The notes under the pieces are model-generated. The model searched no databases. It was given only the letters and a program-made list of their open reading frames with translations, and was not told the DNA's origin. From Neobacillus bataviensis (GTDB taxonomy: Bacteria > Bacillota > Bacilli > Bacillales_B > DSM-18226), in the NCBI RefSeq assembly GCF_019969725.1, contig NZ_JAHXYW010000003.1, positions 434,001-498,000 on the forward strand: a stretch of DNA of 64,000 nucleotides. The letters are read 5' to 3'. Numbering within the stretch: the stretch's first letter is position 1; every line of letters begins with the position of its first letter. A program made the translations under genes and the position numbers. This document shows positions 53,180-61,151 of this stretch, piece after piece.

Positions 53180-53845
53180 TTATTTAACAGGAGTTAATTG
53201 GACAGATTCGTGAGTTTCGATAATATCCCCCTCGTCACAGAAGAATGTATAATCACCAGTTCCAATTCCTCCTGCACTGCCAAGAATAGTATTTACTTTT
53301 GCAGAACCGCTGTCCCCGTCATAAACGAAGAAATTAGAGCCGCGTCCTAATGCATGTGCAATATATCTGCCTGCCGGGATATCCTTTCCTACAACATATT
53401 GTCCTGAACCTAATTTCTTTGGTGCCCCTTCTGCTTTTTGCAGTTGGCCTGTAGCGGAGGCTAATTTGGCTTGAGTATCTTTAAGCTGTGCCTCTGCATC
53501 TGATAGTCCATTTTTAGCTTCTGCCAGCTTAGCATCTATATCTTTACGGCCGTCAGCCAGTTCCTTATCTAGTGTGCCTTTTATATCCTTTAGTTTCGCT
53601 TCTGATTCTGTCAGTTCTTTTTGTACTGAATCCTTTTTATCGATTATGGTTTGCGCCTCATCCCTATCTTTTTTTAAGGATGAGACATCTTTTTTTAACT
53701 TGCTAATTTCTTTATCCAAAGCCGTAATATCCATTTTTTTATCATGAACCGTTGTCTCTGCTCCGCTTGAACCTATTCCTGCTCCAATAAAGATTAAGAC
53801 AAACGCACCTAGTATTATACCGGCTATCTTTAAATACTTTTTCAC
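53180..53845 (-). CDS. Membrane-anchored coiled-coil protein with C-terminal beta domain
   Basis: From GTG 53845 (after GAGGGGGATTTACA) the protein is 221 residues. One membrane helix (LKIAGIILGAFVLIFIGAGIG) is followed by a coiled coil of about 100 residues (ALDKEISKLKKDVSSLKKDRD to ATGQLQKAEG) and a compact C-terminal domain (GSGQYVVGKDIPAGRYIAHA to THESVQLTPV). That domain, with the G-Y-x-V-G-x-D-I-P-A-G-x-Y motif, recurs at the ends of many secreted Firmicutes proteins. It is probably a cell-surface stalk protein. Confidence 0.75.
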   Translation of the reverse strand: MKKYLKIAGIILGAFVLIFIGAGIGSSGAETTVHDKKMDITALDKEISKLKKDVSSLKKDRDEAQTIIDKKDSVQKELTESEAKLKDIKGTLDKELADGRKDIDAKLAEAKNGLSDAEAQLKDTQAKLASATGQLQKAEGAPKKLGSGQYVVGKDIPAGRYIAHALGRGSNFFVYDGDSGSAKVNTILGSAGGIGTGDYTFFCDEGDIIETHESVQLTPVK

Positions 53846-53899
53846 TGTAAATCCCCCTCGTATATTTTTATCAAATTGCCTTACAAACTGAATTATATA

Positions 53900-53930
53900 A
53901 AAAAGGGTGCACCAAAAATGGCGCACCCTT
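53900..53930 (-). terminator. Terminator overlapping the WYL regulator stop codon
   Basis: AAGGGTGCACC (53903-53913) pairs with GGCGCACCCTT (53920-53930) with one mismatch, followed by T residues on the minus strand. Confidence 0.8.
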
Positions 53931-54918
53931 ACGAATATAATTGATACATTTTCTCAATTTCATCTTTCATCTGCTTTACTAATGACGGCGGAGATAGGAT
54001 TTTTGCTTTGCTGCCCCAGCCGCGGAGCCAATTGAAAAAGCCTTCTCCGACAATGGCTTTGGTTTTTAGAATAAAGGTATCCTCATCAACCTTCTTAATA
54101 TCCGCGTCCAACCCGAATTTATCGATAATGGGGTTAATAAGGCTTTTATCTTTAAACTCAATCTCTACCCATTCCCCTTGTCCGGAGAACATATGAAAGT
54201 TGATATGCAAGTATCCGTCGATATTATAGTCCTTACTTTTGAAGCGAAGTTCCGTTACTTCAACATCTCTCATTTTATCGACGCGATAATTACTTAAGCC
54301 TACCTTATTCTCCTTTTGGCCAATCATGTAATAGAAGCCTTGATCCCATATGAGGCCATATGGGTGGTAAATATACTCCTGTCCATTCCGATTTAGCTCA
54401 AAAGTGCGGTCGATATTGAATTTTCCATATTTAAATGTAATCACTCTTTTTTCATCAATGGCTTGATGGATTTTATCAATATACACCTTTGTTAAATGAT
54501 AAATATGATTCATGGATTTGTTGTATTTGATTGGGCTTGGCAATGTTTTGGCGATATGCTTACTCGTAAGCTGGCTTAGTTTGCTAATCATATTTTTAGC
54601 CTGCTCTTCTGTTACAAAACTGGCTGAAAGTATCGCATCAACCAGCATTCTAAGCTCATACGTTTCGAAAAGCCTCGATTGATGACTATAAACAATTTTT
54701 CCGTACTTTTCCCCTTCATGGAGAATTTCAAATCCGCTCTCATTTAAGGATTCAATATATCGTTTAATTCTTTTTTTATCAATTGGATCATTGGCGGCAA
54801 TAGCAAGCTGCAGTTTATCGATTAAATCCGTCATTGATAATTTGTGTTCTTCGTCTGTCTCTTCTAACAGGATTTTTTTAAGAGCCAATATCTTTGTTGT
54901 ATTTGGAACATCAGCCAT
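53929..54918 (-). CDS. WYL-domain transcriptional regulator
   Basis: The 329-residue protein has an N-terminal winged helix of DeoR/HTH_11 type (residues about 8-60, KIDKKRIKRYIESLNESGFEI-like segment), a WYL domain (residues about 140-220: KRVITFKYGKFNIDRTFEL, YHPYGLIWDQGFYYMIGQ, LSNYRVDKM) and a WCX C-terminal extension. WYL proteins are thought to bind nucleotides or oligonucleotides. It starts 27 bases after the histidine kinase stop codon, so the two form an operon. The ATG follows GGGAGGATTCCCC. Confidence 0.85.
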   Translation of the reverse strand: MADVPNTTKILALKKILLEETDEEHKLSMTDLIDKLQLAIAANDPIDKKRIKRYIESLNESGFEILHEGEKYGKIVYSHQSRLFETYELRMLVDAILSASFVTEEQAKNMISKLSQLTSKHIAKTLPSPIKYNKSMNHIYHLTKVYIDKIHQAIDEKRVITFKYGKFNIDRTFELNRNGQEYIYHPYGLIWDQGFYYMIGQKENKVGLSNYRVDKMRDVEVTELRFKSKDYNIDGYLHINFHMFSGQGEWVEIEFKDKSLINPIIDKFGLDADIKKVDEDTFILKTKAIVGEGFFNWLRGWGSKAKILSPPSLVKQMKDEIEKMYQLYS

Positions 54919-54945
54919 GGGGAATCCTCCCATAAAATTATTTTT

Positions 54946-56793
54946 CTATTGGTCCAGTTTAATTGGAATAATCATTTCAATAATAGTCCCTTTATCATCG
55001 CTCCAAAAATGGACGCAGCCGTTATGATTTTCAATTATTTGCTTGGATATCATAATGCCTAAGCCTGTACCGTTTTCTTTTGTGGTGTAAAAAGGCTCTC
55101 CAATCCGTTTTAGAATGTGGTGCGGAATTCCGGCCCCTGTATCCTTAAATAAAATCTTAATATTATCTTCATTATATGGTTTTATTTCAATAGTAACCAT
55201 GCCTCCATCGGGCATCGCTTCAATTGCATTTTTTAAAAAATTGATAAAAACCTGTTTTAACTGATTTTTATCACAGTGAATCATCAAATCCCTGCATTCA
55301 TTTACTATTTCGATTTGGACATTATTAATAATCGCCTGGGTATCAATTAATGTTTTCACATCTTCGATTAGGGAGTGCATATTCTCTATTCCAAATTTTA
55401 AATCCTGTGGTTTGGCCAGCACCAATAGCTCGCTTAGAATCAATTCAATCCGGTCTATCTCCGATTGAATAATGTCAAAATACGTTTTTTCCTCTAATTG
55501 GTTCTCCATTAATTGTAAAAACCCTTTAATTGCAGTGAGTGGATTTCGTACTTCATGAGCAATTCCTGCAGCCAGTTGACCAGCTATTGTTAGTTTTTCT
55601 GAATTTAATAAGAGTTCCTGAGTCTTTTTCTTTTCTGTATTATCGCGAATAATAACATGCTGTGCCGGCTGATTTTGAAAAAATGTTGGAATGCCTTTGA
55701 TCTCCACTTGGATGCTGGATCCATCCAAACGAATAATATTAAATGGTTTAAATTCTGTTGTGTTTCCATCAATAACACTGGCAATCCGTTTTTTTACTTT
55801 CTCATGGTCTGCAGGATGAATCAATTCTAGAATAGATTTCGAAATGAAATCTTCAGGTGTTGTAGCACCTAATAAACCTACACCCGTTTCATTAATAAAC
55901 AATATTTTTTCATCTTTGACGATAATCACGGCATCGGGGGAATGTTCAACTAAATCACGAAAAGCTTTTTTTCGGCTCCATAGTGCTTCCTCTGCTTGTC
56001 TTCTTTCTGTAATATCGCGAATGACGCTAACGACTTCTAAAATATTTTTTGTGTCAGGGTCAATGATTGGGTTACAAATGGATTCGATCCAAACGAAACT
56101 TCCATCTTTTTTCCGAAACCGGTAGGAATTTCTTCCCTTTTCAAGACTGCTTAATACTTCTTTACGGTCAAGAATTGCCTTCTCTTTATCTTCTTGATGA
56201 AGTAATATGGAAGAATGTTTTCCAATTAATTCTCCAGAAGTATACCCCAGAATATTTTCACAAGAAGGGGAAACGTAGAGAATTTTCCCTAACAAACTTG
56301 TGCTCACTATCATATCTAATACATTGTCGGTCAATACACGGTGAAATTCTTCTATTTTTCTAACCTCTGACTTTTTCCTTTTTAATTGTGTGATATCCTT
56401 TGCAATCGCATGTATTCCAACAATGGTATTCCTTCTACCTATCGGAATATTCGTAATATTCAAGTCAATGATTTTCCCATCTTTTGCAGTCATTCTACAA
56501 TCAAAGTTTTGTACTTCTCCCAAAGTGGCTTTATGAAAATAATGAAAAACTTCGTCTAAGCTTTCAATTCGAAAGAACATTTGAAGCTTCATTTGGATGG
56601 ACTCTTCAGTACTATATCCGGATAACTTCACAAAAGCTGGATTTACCAGGACGACATTGCCATCTAAATCAAAAGCCAAAATGGCATCATTATTACCATA
56701 AAACAGCGTTTCATTTCTACTAAAATTTTCATTTACATACTCTATTAATAGTTGTCTCTTTTCCGCTTTAATAATTTCAATAGGACTGTTCAT
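54946..56793 (-). CDS. Soluble sensor histidine kinase with three PAS domains
   Basis: The 615-residue protein has no membrane helix. PAS domains lie at about 28-135, 148-265 and 275-390, each followed by a PAC-like end (IAKDIT, IRDITERR, IRDNTE). Then come a HisKA domain with phospho-acceptor His413 in AAGIAHEVRNPLTA and a HATPase domain with NAIEAMPDGG, DTGAGIP and TGLGIMISKQI. It resembles sporulation kinases such as KinA/KinE, which also lack linked response regulators and phosphorylate Spo0F. It is followed closely by the WYL gene. Confidence 0.9.
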   Translation of the reverse strand: MNSPIEIIKAEKRQLLIEYVNENFSRNETLFYGNNDAILAFDLDGNVVLVNPAFVKLSGYSTEESIQMKLQMFFRIESLDEVFHYFHKATLGEVQNFDCRMTAKDGKIIDLNITNIPIGRRNTIVGIHAIAKDITQLKRKKSEVRKIEEFHRVLTDNVLDMIVSTSLLGKILYVSPSCENILGYTSGELIGKHSSILLHQEDKEKAILDRKEVLSSLEKGRNSYRFRKKDGSFVWIESICNPIIDPDTKNILEVVSVIRDITERRQAEEALWSRKKAFRDLVEHSPDAVIIVKDEKILFINETGVGLLGATTPEDFISKSILELIHPADHEKVKKRIASVIDGNTTEFKPFNIIRLDGSSIQVEIKGIPTFFQNQPAQHVIIRDNTEKKKTQELLLNSEKLTIAGQLAAGIAHEVRNPLTAIKGFLQLMENQLEEKTYFDIIQSEIDRIELILSELLVLAKPQDLKFGIENMHSLIEDVKTLIDTQAIINNVQIEIVNECRDLMIHCDKNQLKQVFINFLKNAIEAMPDGGMVTIEIKPYNEDNIKILFKDTGAGIPHHILKRIGEPFYTTKENGTGLGIMISKQIIENHNGCVHFWSDDKGTIIEMIIPIKLDQ

Positions 56794-56833
56794 CTCTCTC
56801 TATCAGTTCCTTTCCCCAAATTTATATATAAAA

Positions 56834-56866
56834 AAAGCCAAGATGAGGTTGAAACTCATCCTGGCT
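56834..56866 (-). terminator. Terminator between the DUF2294 gene and the histidine kinase gene
   Basis: AAGCCAAGATGAG (56834-56846) pairs with CTCATCCTGGCTT (56854-56866) with one mismatch, and an A-run before it gives the minus-strand T-tract. Confidence 0.85.
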
Positions 56867-56909
56867 TGTGTCTAGCTCAATCATATTGTCTAACCCACTA
56901 CCGCCGCTA

Positions 56910-57602
56910 TTAAGTTGCTGACAAGACAAGCACAATGGCACTCTTATCGAGGCTGAAATCCCAATCCACAAAGATATCAATTACTTTTGTATTGAGAATC
57001 GCTTCAAAATTATTGCTATTATGTAATAATCTCTTTTCAAGATTTCGTTTAGCCAATTTTAATGTTTCGGAACCTCCTAATCGAATTAATTCCCTTTCGA
57101 TGGAAACGAGAATTCCTTTTCTAATCACGACTAAAGTTCTTTGATTTAATCGAAAGGACAACACTTCTTCGGGATCCTTTTGAGCTTGAATACTAATTCT
57201 TTTGATTTCCTTGTGAAGATTTTCTCTTCCTTCGAAATCATCGCTCTTTATTTCATTCGTTTCCGAAGAAGAAGAACTAATGCCAACGAATACGCCGCTT
57301 TTATTTTGAAGGCTCCAATCATAGTAAAATTCTTTAATTTCCATGCCTGTTAATATTTTTATATAGGCCTTAAACTCGGGAATTAGGTTTTGCATTAACA
57401 TATCCCTCGTTTTTTGAACAATGGACTCTTGATCTTGCCCTAATAGGACAACTTCAGACGGAGTGATAAAGTTTCGTAAATAAACAGACATAATGGACTG
57501 ATTATAGGAAACAAACACCGATTCAGGTCCTTTTCCAAAATTTTCACGCAGTGTCCGGCCAATATAACTGGCAAGCTCCATTTGTACTTGTTTGTTTTCC
57601 AA
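56910..57602 (-). CDS. DUF2294 family protein, two repeated domains
   Basis: The TTG at 57602 lies ten bases after AAGAGGATG; an ATG at 57611 abuts that site. The 230-residue protein has two homologous halves. The first (residues about 5-110) ends in YDWSLQNKSGVFVG, and the second (about 125-228) ends in VDWDFSLDKSAIVLV. DUF2294 domains occur beside sodium-linked or bicarbonate transport genes and signalling genes, and their function is unclear. Its upstream position relative to the kinase is separated by a terminator. Confidence 0.78.
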   Translation of the reverse strand: MENKQVQMELASYIGRTLRENFGKGPESVFVSYNQSIMSVYLRNFITPSEVVLLGQDQESIVQKTRDMLMQNLIPEFKAYIKILTGMEIKEFYYDWSLQNKSGVFVGISSSSSETNEIKSDDFEGRENLHKEIKRISIQAQKDPEEVLSFRLNQRTLVVIRKGILVSIERELIRLGGSETLKLAKRNLEKRLLHNSNNFEAILNTKVIDIFVDWDFSLDKSAIVLVLSAT

Positions 57603-57877
57603 AAAAATCATCCTCTTATTTAAGATAAAAGCGTTATTTCTTTTATCCCAATTTATATTCTAAGTTTTTCCATTAAATTTTTCAATATATTTCCTATTAC
57701 TTACTTGCAATTAGTAACCTTGGTCTAATACCTAAGAACTACTCTAAAATTGGAATTTTGTCAAAAAAAAGAAGCAGTAAGCAACTACTTCAAACAGTCT
57801 TTCAATAAAATAAGGAGGAAGTACAATTATTATGTTTCTAAATTGGAGAATTTATTCCCAAAAAAGCCTTGAGCCGC
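57603..57877. other. Intergenic region without a supported gene
   Basis: The region is AT-rich. It contains an AAGGAGG at about 57820 preceding a 51-codon frame (57832-57987) that runs antisense to the zinc-ribbon gene; the frame is not called because the antisense gene has stronger protein features. Confidence 0.4.
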
Positions 57878-58048
57878 TTAAAATTTGCATTTTGGACATG
57901 GCTGAAAGCGGTTTTTACTCTTACCACAGTATTGACACTTATCAGATTCCTGGTTTCCGTTTTTATTTTTCCATTGATCAAAAGTGATTCGGCCAGAACT
58001 TTCATCGTTTAAATACTTTATATAATCTTTTCCATAAATATGAATCAA
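57878..58048 (-). CDS. Small zinc-ribbon protein, 56 residues
   Basis: The TTG at 58048 follows a perfect GGAGGTGAT and gives MIHIYGKDYIKYLNDESSG, ending with KCQYCGKSKNRFQPCPKCKF. Two CxxC pairs 11 residues apart make a short zinc ribbon at the very C-terminus, as in many small Bacillus proteins of unknown function. An in-frame ATG at 58111 has an AGGAG site spaced 14 bases away; I prefer the TTG. Confidence 0.65.
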   Translation of the reverse strand: MIHIYGKDYIKYLNDESSGRITFDQWKNKNGNQESDKCQYCGKSKNRFQPCPKCKF

Positions 58049-58216
58049 CGGTATCACCTCCAAGTGCTCACTATCAATGTATGCGCTTACATCCGTTGAA
58101 AACACTGACATTTATAAAAAAAATTCTCCTATAGAAGTCCTCTATCCAGTAGTTTCGACCATTGAGGATAATGATGGTATAATAAATTTATATCTAATAA
58201 AACCACGGTGATAACT

Positions 58217-59320
58217 ATGCTTTATTTATCCATATTGATTTTTCTTTTTGTTTGCATCATTTTGTTTTTCACTTTTAAAAAAATCTATATCCGAACTTCA
58301 ACAATGGCCATTGTGATGGCGATAGGGATTGTTACTCAAGGAGTTCTATTTAACTACTTTGGGACCCAGTTTTTTCAGCATATTTTCGGGAAAATTTTAA
58401 CCATCATAAACCTTTCTTTATGGTTTGCCTTCATTTTATCTTTCGTCATTGCCCTGCTGGATGGTAGATTTAAAGATATTCATTATTCCAACCGGATCAA
58501 CCGTTTTGGGATTGGTACTTGGGTTGCGGGTACATCGATAAGCGGCATCTTGTTTTATAAACAATTTTTCCACTGGGGATTTATTTCCGAAATGATTGCT
58601 TATATTAATATTGTCTTGTGGGGCATTTATCTTTGGGTAAGTGTAAAAACTTTTATTGAAATTTCACAAACCAAATCCTATCGGAGTGTACACGGAATTC
58701 TTCTACTAACAACTGTAAGCACACAATCGATTGTCCTGTTACTGAATACCGTTTTCAAAGGATTTCCGGTCATCTTTAATCTATCTTTATTAATTATCGG
58801 GTTTAGTTTTTATCTTGTTTGTGTTTTCTTTATTATATATAGATACGTAAAAAGTGCTTGGTCGATTGAATTGGATTGGAACAATACGAACTGCATCCTT
58901 CATGGTGCTTTATCCATTTCCGGTATTGCCTGTTTAGTCACTGGCATCATCAGTATTGAAGCCATTAGATGGATTTGGAGAGCCGCCTTAATAATTTTCA
59001 TAACCGTTGAGTCCATTGAAGTCTATAGGCTTTTTAGACGGATTAAATACTATGGATTTAAAAATGGGATATTTATTTACGATGTAACCCAATGGAGTAG
59101 GATTTTTACCTTTGCGATGTTTTACACATTTACAGCCCTCATCCATACCCATTTATTTATCGGATCTTTTGTAATTGACACGATCTTAAACTTAGGAGTC
59201 TGGGTCGTTATGATTCTTTTATTGTTTGAACTAATACTGAGTTTTCGTGATGTCATATCAACTTATAAGAAATCTTCTAGAAGAATTGGAAAAGAAAATG
59301 AAATAACCTCCCCGTTTTGA
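58217..59320 (+). CDS. Ten-helix membrane protein of unknown family
   Basis: The ATG at 58217 follows CGGTGATAACT. The 367-residue protein has about ten hydrophobic segments of roughly 20 residues with short loops, and ends with a basic tail (YKKSSRRIGKENE). There are conserved-looking charged residues in loops (LLDGRFKDIHYSNRINRFG, RLFRRIKYYGFKN). I recognise no transporter motif. It may be a lipid-linked enzyme or transporter; nothing in the neighbourhood decides. Confidence 0.65.
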   Translation: MLYLSILIFLFVCIILFFTFKKIYIRTSTMAIVMAIGIVTQGVLFNYFGTQFFQHIFGKILTIINLSLWFAFILSFVIALLDGRFKDIHYSNRINRFGIGTWVAGTSISGILFYKQFFHWGFISEMIAYINIVLWGIYLWVSVKTFIEISQTKSYRSVHGILLLTTVSTQSIVLLLNTVFKGFPVIFNLSLLIIGFSFYLVCVFFIIYRYVKSAWSIELDWNNTNCILHGALSISGIACLVTGIISIEAIRWIWRAALIIFITVESIEVYRLFRRIKYYGFKNGIFIYDVTQWSRIFTFAMFYTFTALIHTHLFIGSFVIDTILNLGVWVVMILLLFELILSFRDVISTYKKSSRRIGKENEITSPF

Positions 59321-59335
59321 TATGGGGAGGTTATT
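59300..59335. terminator. Strong bidirectional terminator
   Basis: AAATAACCTCCCC (59300-59312) pairs perfectly with GGGGAGGTTATTT (59323-59335) between two convergent membrane protein genes. Confidence 0.88.
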
Positions 59336-59364
59336 TCATATAAAAAATGTGTAATGAGATAGAA

Positions 59365-60588
59365 TTATACAGCTTCAGAAAGCTTATTCACTGTTTTCGA
59401 CTTTCGTTCAGACTGACCTTTTTTCAAACTTAACATTGCCATAAATGAGATACAATAAAGAACGGCAAGATAGCTCATGGCTGTGGTTACATTCGCATGC
59501 TCTAAAATGAATCCAACTAAAATCGGGGATAATCCTCCAAGTGCTCTCCCAAAGTTAAAAATTGTGTTCGTGGCTGTGCTGCGAATTTCAATTGGATAAT
59601 AATAACTAATTAAAGCTCCATATCCTGCAAACATTCCATTTGAGAAAAATCCGACGATTGCACCGCCAATTAATACTCCTGTACTGCCGGACGCATACGA
59701 ATAGAAGAATACAGCCACTGCTGACGCTAGTAAGAAGATCCCATATGTCCACTTCATTCCTAGACGATCCATAAATTGACCAAAGGTTAACATCCCCACA
59801 ATCATTCCAACTGCCGTGCTGATGGTCCATAGAGCCGAACCGGAAACTGATAATCCTTGTGATTGCTGCAGCATGGATGGCAGCCAGATCATCAAACCAT
59901 TATAGCCTGCAATTTGTACTGTCGCCATGATGGCTAGGGCAATGGTGGTTGCTGCAGTTTTTCGATTTGCAAATAATTGCTTCAACTTTCCTTGCTTATC
60001 AATATTCTGTTTCGCTTTTTTTGATTTCAGCCACTCTGGCGATTCATCTAAATTCTTACGAACGATAAAGGCAAAAATAACTGGAATTACTCCGATGAAA
60101 AACAATCCTCTCCATCCCCACGCAGGAAGAATAAGCGCACTAAGTAGTGCTGCAAGAATCACCCCAAATTGAGCACCTACACTTACATATGATGAGGCTC
60201 GTCCTTGCTTATTCCTTGGCCATGCTTCTGCGACAAGAGTCATGCCGATTCCGTATTCCCCTCCGGCACCTAACCCAGCAATGAACCTAAAAATGTATAT
60301 TTGTTCAATATTGGTCGCCAAACCGGTTAAGCCAGTTCCAATGGCAAACAAAATTATTGTATAAGTAAAAACTTTTACTCTACCAAACTTATCGGCAAGG
60401 ATTCCGAAAATCATTCCTCCAAAAAGCATTCCTAAATTCGTAATAGAAGAAATAAGTCCGCCAGTTGCCATGCCAATATGAAATTGTCCAATAATCATCG
60501 ACATAGCGAAGGATATAAACATAATATCCATTCCTTCAAGGGTTAAACCTGCTACGGATGCTACGACTGTTTTTTTCTGATAATTCAC
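59365..60588 (-). CDS. MFS transporter, aromatic acid:H+ symporter (AAHS) type, PyrR-controlled; candidate orotate importer
   Basis: The 407-residue protein has 12 helices, motif A in FGILADKFGRVKVFTYTI and the acidic signature LEGMDIMFISFAM in helix 1, as in AAHS carriers (PcaK, BenK). Other conserved parts are GLGAGGEYGIGMTLVAEAWP and WLPSMLQQSQG. The start is GTG 60588, nine bases after AAGGAG. The leader carries two PyrR-binding signatures, an antiterminator and an intrinsic terminator. AAHS proteins carry benzoate-like acids. PyrR control suggests a pyrimidine-related acid such as orotate; this substrate assignment is inference. Confidence 0.85.
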   Translation of the reverse strand: MNYQKKTVVASVAGLTLEGMDIMFISFAMSMIIGQFHIGMATGGLISSITNLGMLFGGMIFGILADKFGRVKVFTYTIILFAIGTGLTGLATNIEQIYIFRFIAGLGAGGEYGIGMTLVAEAWPRNKQGRASSYVSVGAQFGVILAALLSALILPAWGWRGLFFIGVIPVIFAFIVRKNLDESPEWLKSKKAKQNIDKQGKLKQLFANRKTAATTIALAIMATVQIAGYNGLMIWLPSMLQQSQGLSVSGSALWTISTAVGMIVGMLTFGQFMDRLGMKWTYGIFLLASAVAVFFYSYASGSTGVLIGGAIVGFFSNGMFAGYGALISYYYPIEIRSTATNTIFNFGRALGGLSPILVGFILEHANVTTAMSYLAVLYCISFMAMLSLKKGQSERKSKTVNKLSEAV

Positions 60589-60631
60589 TTTTGCATTCTC
60601 CTTCCAAGCCTCTCTGGACTATGATTAAAAG
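60588..60631 (-). promoter_or_regulatory. Second PyrR-binding-like hairpin, containing the ribosome binding site
   Basis: The signature GTCCAGAGAGGC (minus strand, 60619-60608) folds as AGTC-CAGAGA-GGCT, a 4-bp stem with a hexaloop. Its conserved AAGG is the ribosome binding site AAGGAG (60603-60598). Lower pairs CAT/ATG and CTTTT/AAAAG close the hairpin at 60631 and 60588, taking in the first base of the GTG start. PyrR bound here would mask translation initiation. Confidence 0.7.
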
Positions 60632-60641
60632 ATACTTTTGC

Positions 60642-60681
60642 AAAATAAAATACCCTTCCGTCCAAAAAGACAAAAGGGTAT
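60642..60681 (-). terminator. Intrinsic terminator of the PyrR leader
   Basis: On the minus strand ATACCCTT (60681-60674) pairs with AAGGGTAT (60657-60650), with inner pairs between TGTC and GGAC-type bases around TTTTT. TTTTATTTT follows (60650-60642). It lies inside the leader, before the coding region, so it must be an attenuator. Confidence 0.85.
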
Positions 60682-60725
60682 CATATATCAAAATTCATAT
60701 ACGATGTTAACTTTCGCCTTTTTGG
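60662..60725 (-). promoter_or_regulatory. Antiterminator pairing in the PyrR leader
   Basis: CCAAAAAGGC (minus strand, 60725-60716) in the 3' side of the first PyrR hairpin can pair over 10 bp with GTCTTTTTGG (60671-60662), which is in the 5' arm and loop of the terminator. Forming this helix destroys both the PyrR hairpin and the terminator. Confidence 0.7.
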
Positions 60726-60744
60726 CCTCTCTGGACCAAGTTAA
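60707..60744 (-). promoter_or_regulatory. First PyrR-binding hairpin (anti-antiterminator)
   Basis: TTAACTT (minus strand, 60744-60738) and AAGTTAA (60713-60707) form a perfect 7-bp lower stem. Inside is GGTC-CAGAGA-GGCC, an upper 4-bp stem with the conserved hexaloop, and AAAAAGGCG as the asymmetric bulge with the conserved AAGG. This matches the PyrR target of Bacillus pyr leaders (consensus UCCAGAGAGGCU...AAGG, from memory). Confidence 0.8.
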
Positions 60745-60763
60745 AGGGAATTTATTTTTTCTT

Positions 60764-60793
60764 ATACTACCATGATAATAAACAATTTGACAA
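60764..60793 (-). promoter_or_regulatory. Promoter of the PyrR-controlled MFS gene
   Basis: TTGTCA (minus strand, 60793-60788) and TAGTAT (60769-60764) are spaced by 18 bases, and TGG before the -10 box gives an extended TGn element. Transcription would start near 60757, leaving a leader of about 170 bases. Confidence 0.6.
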
Positions 60794-60916
60794 TAAAAAA
60801 CGCCATTAATTTTCTTTTTTCGATATTAAGACAAAAAAATTTACATAAAATTTAAATGGTCTTCATATATTGCAATGGATAAGAAAAGTAGAATGTGGAT
60901 GAAAGGTGGAGTTTAC

Positions 60917-61063
60917 ATGGAGAACAATACTCATGTTTTTTATAATGGGAAGAAATATATAATTCTATATAAGTACACTTCTGGATACTGTGAAATAAAG
61001 GAAATTGGAAGTTTTTATAATATTGAATTGGTTCATTCATCTGAGTTAGAAAATATAAACTAA
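60917..61063 (+). CDS. Small hypothetical protein, 48 residues
   Basis: The ATG at 60917 follows AAAGGTGGAGTTTAC, a good ribosome binding site. The product (MENNTHVFYNGKKYIILYKYTSGY) alternates hydrophobic and polar residues with many tyrosines, suggesting a small beta barrel or sheet. No family is recognised. In-frame codons to 60875 lack a site. Confidence 0.65.
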   Translation: MENNTHVFYNGKKYIILYKYTSGYCEIKEIGSFYNIELVHSSELENIN

Positions 61064-61151
61064 ATATTTACGCAAAAATATAGTTACAAAGGGGGAAGCT
61101 TAAAATATGGTAATTTGTTAAAAAACTTTTAATATGTTTTGGAGATGTTCT

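Noticed and set aside
57832..57987. Plus-strand 51-codon frame after AAGGAGG
   Set aside because: It runs antisense to the zinc-ribbon gene, whose CxxC pairs and perfect GGAGGTGAT site are much better evidence. The spacing from AAGGAGG to the ATG is also too long (13 bases).
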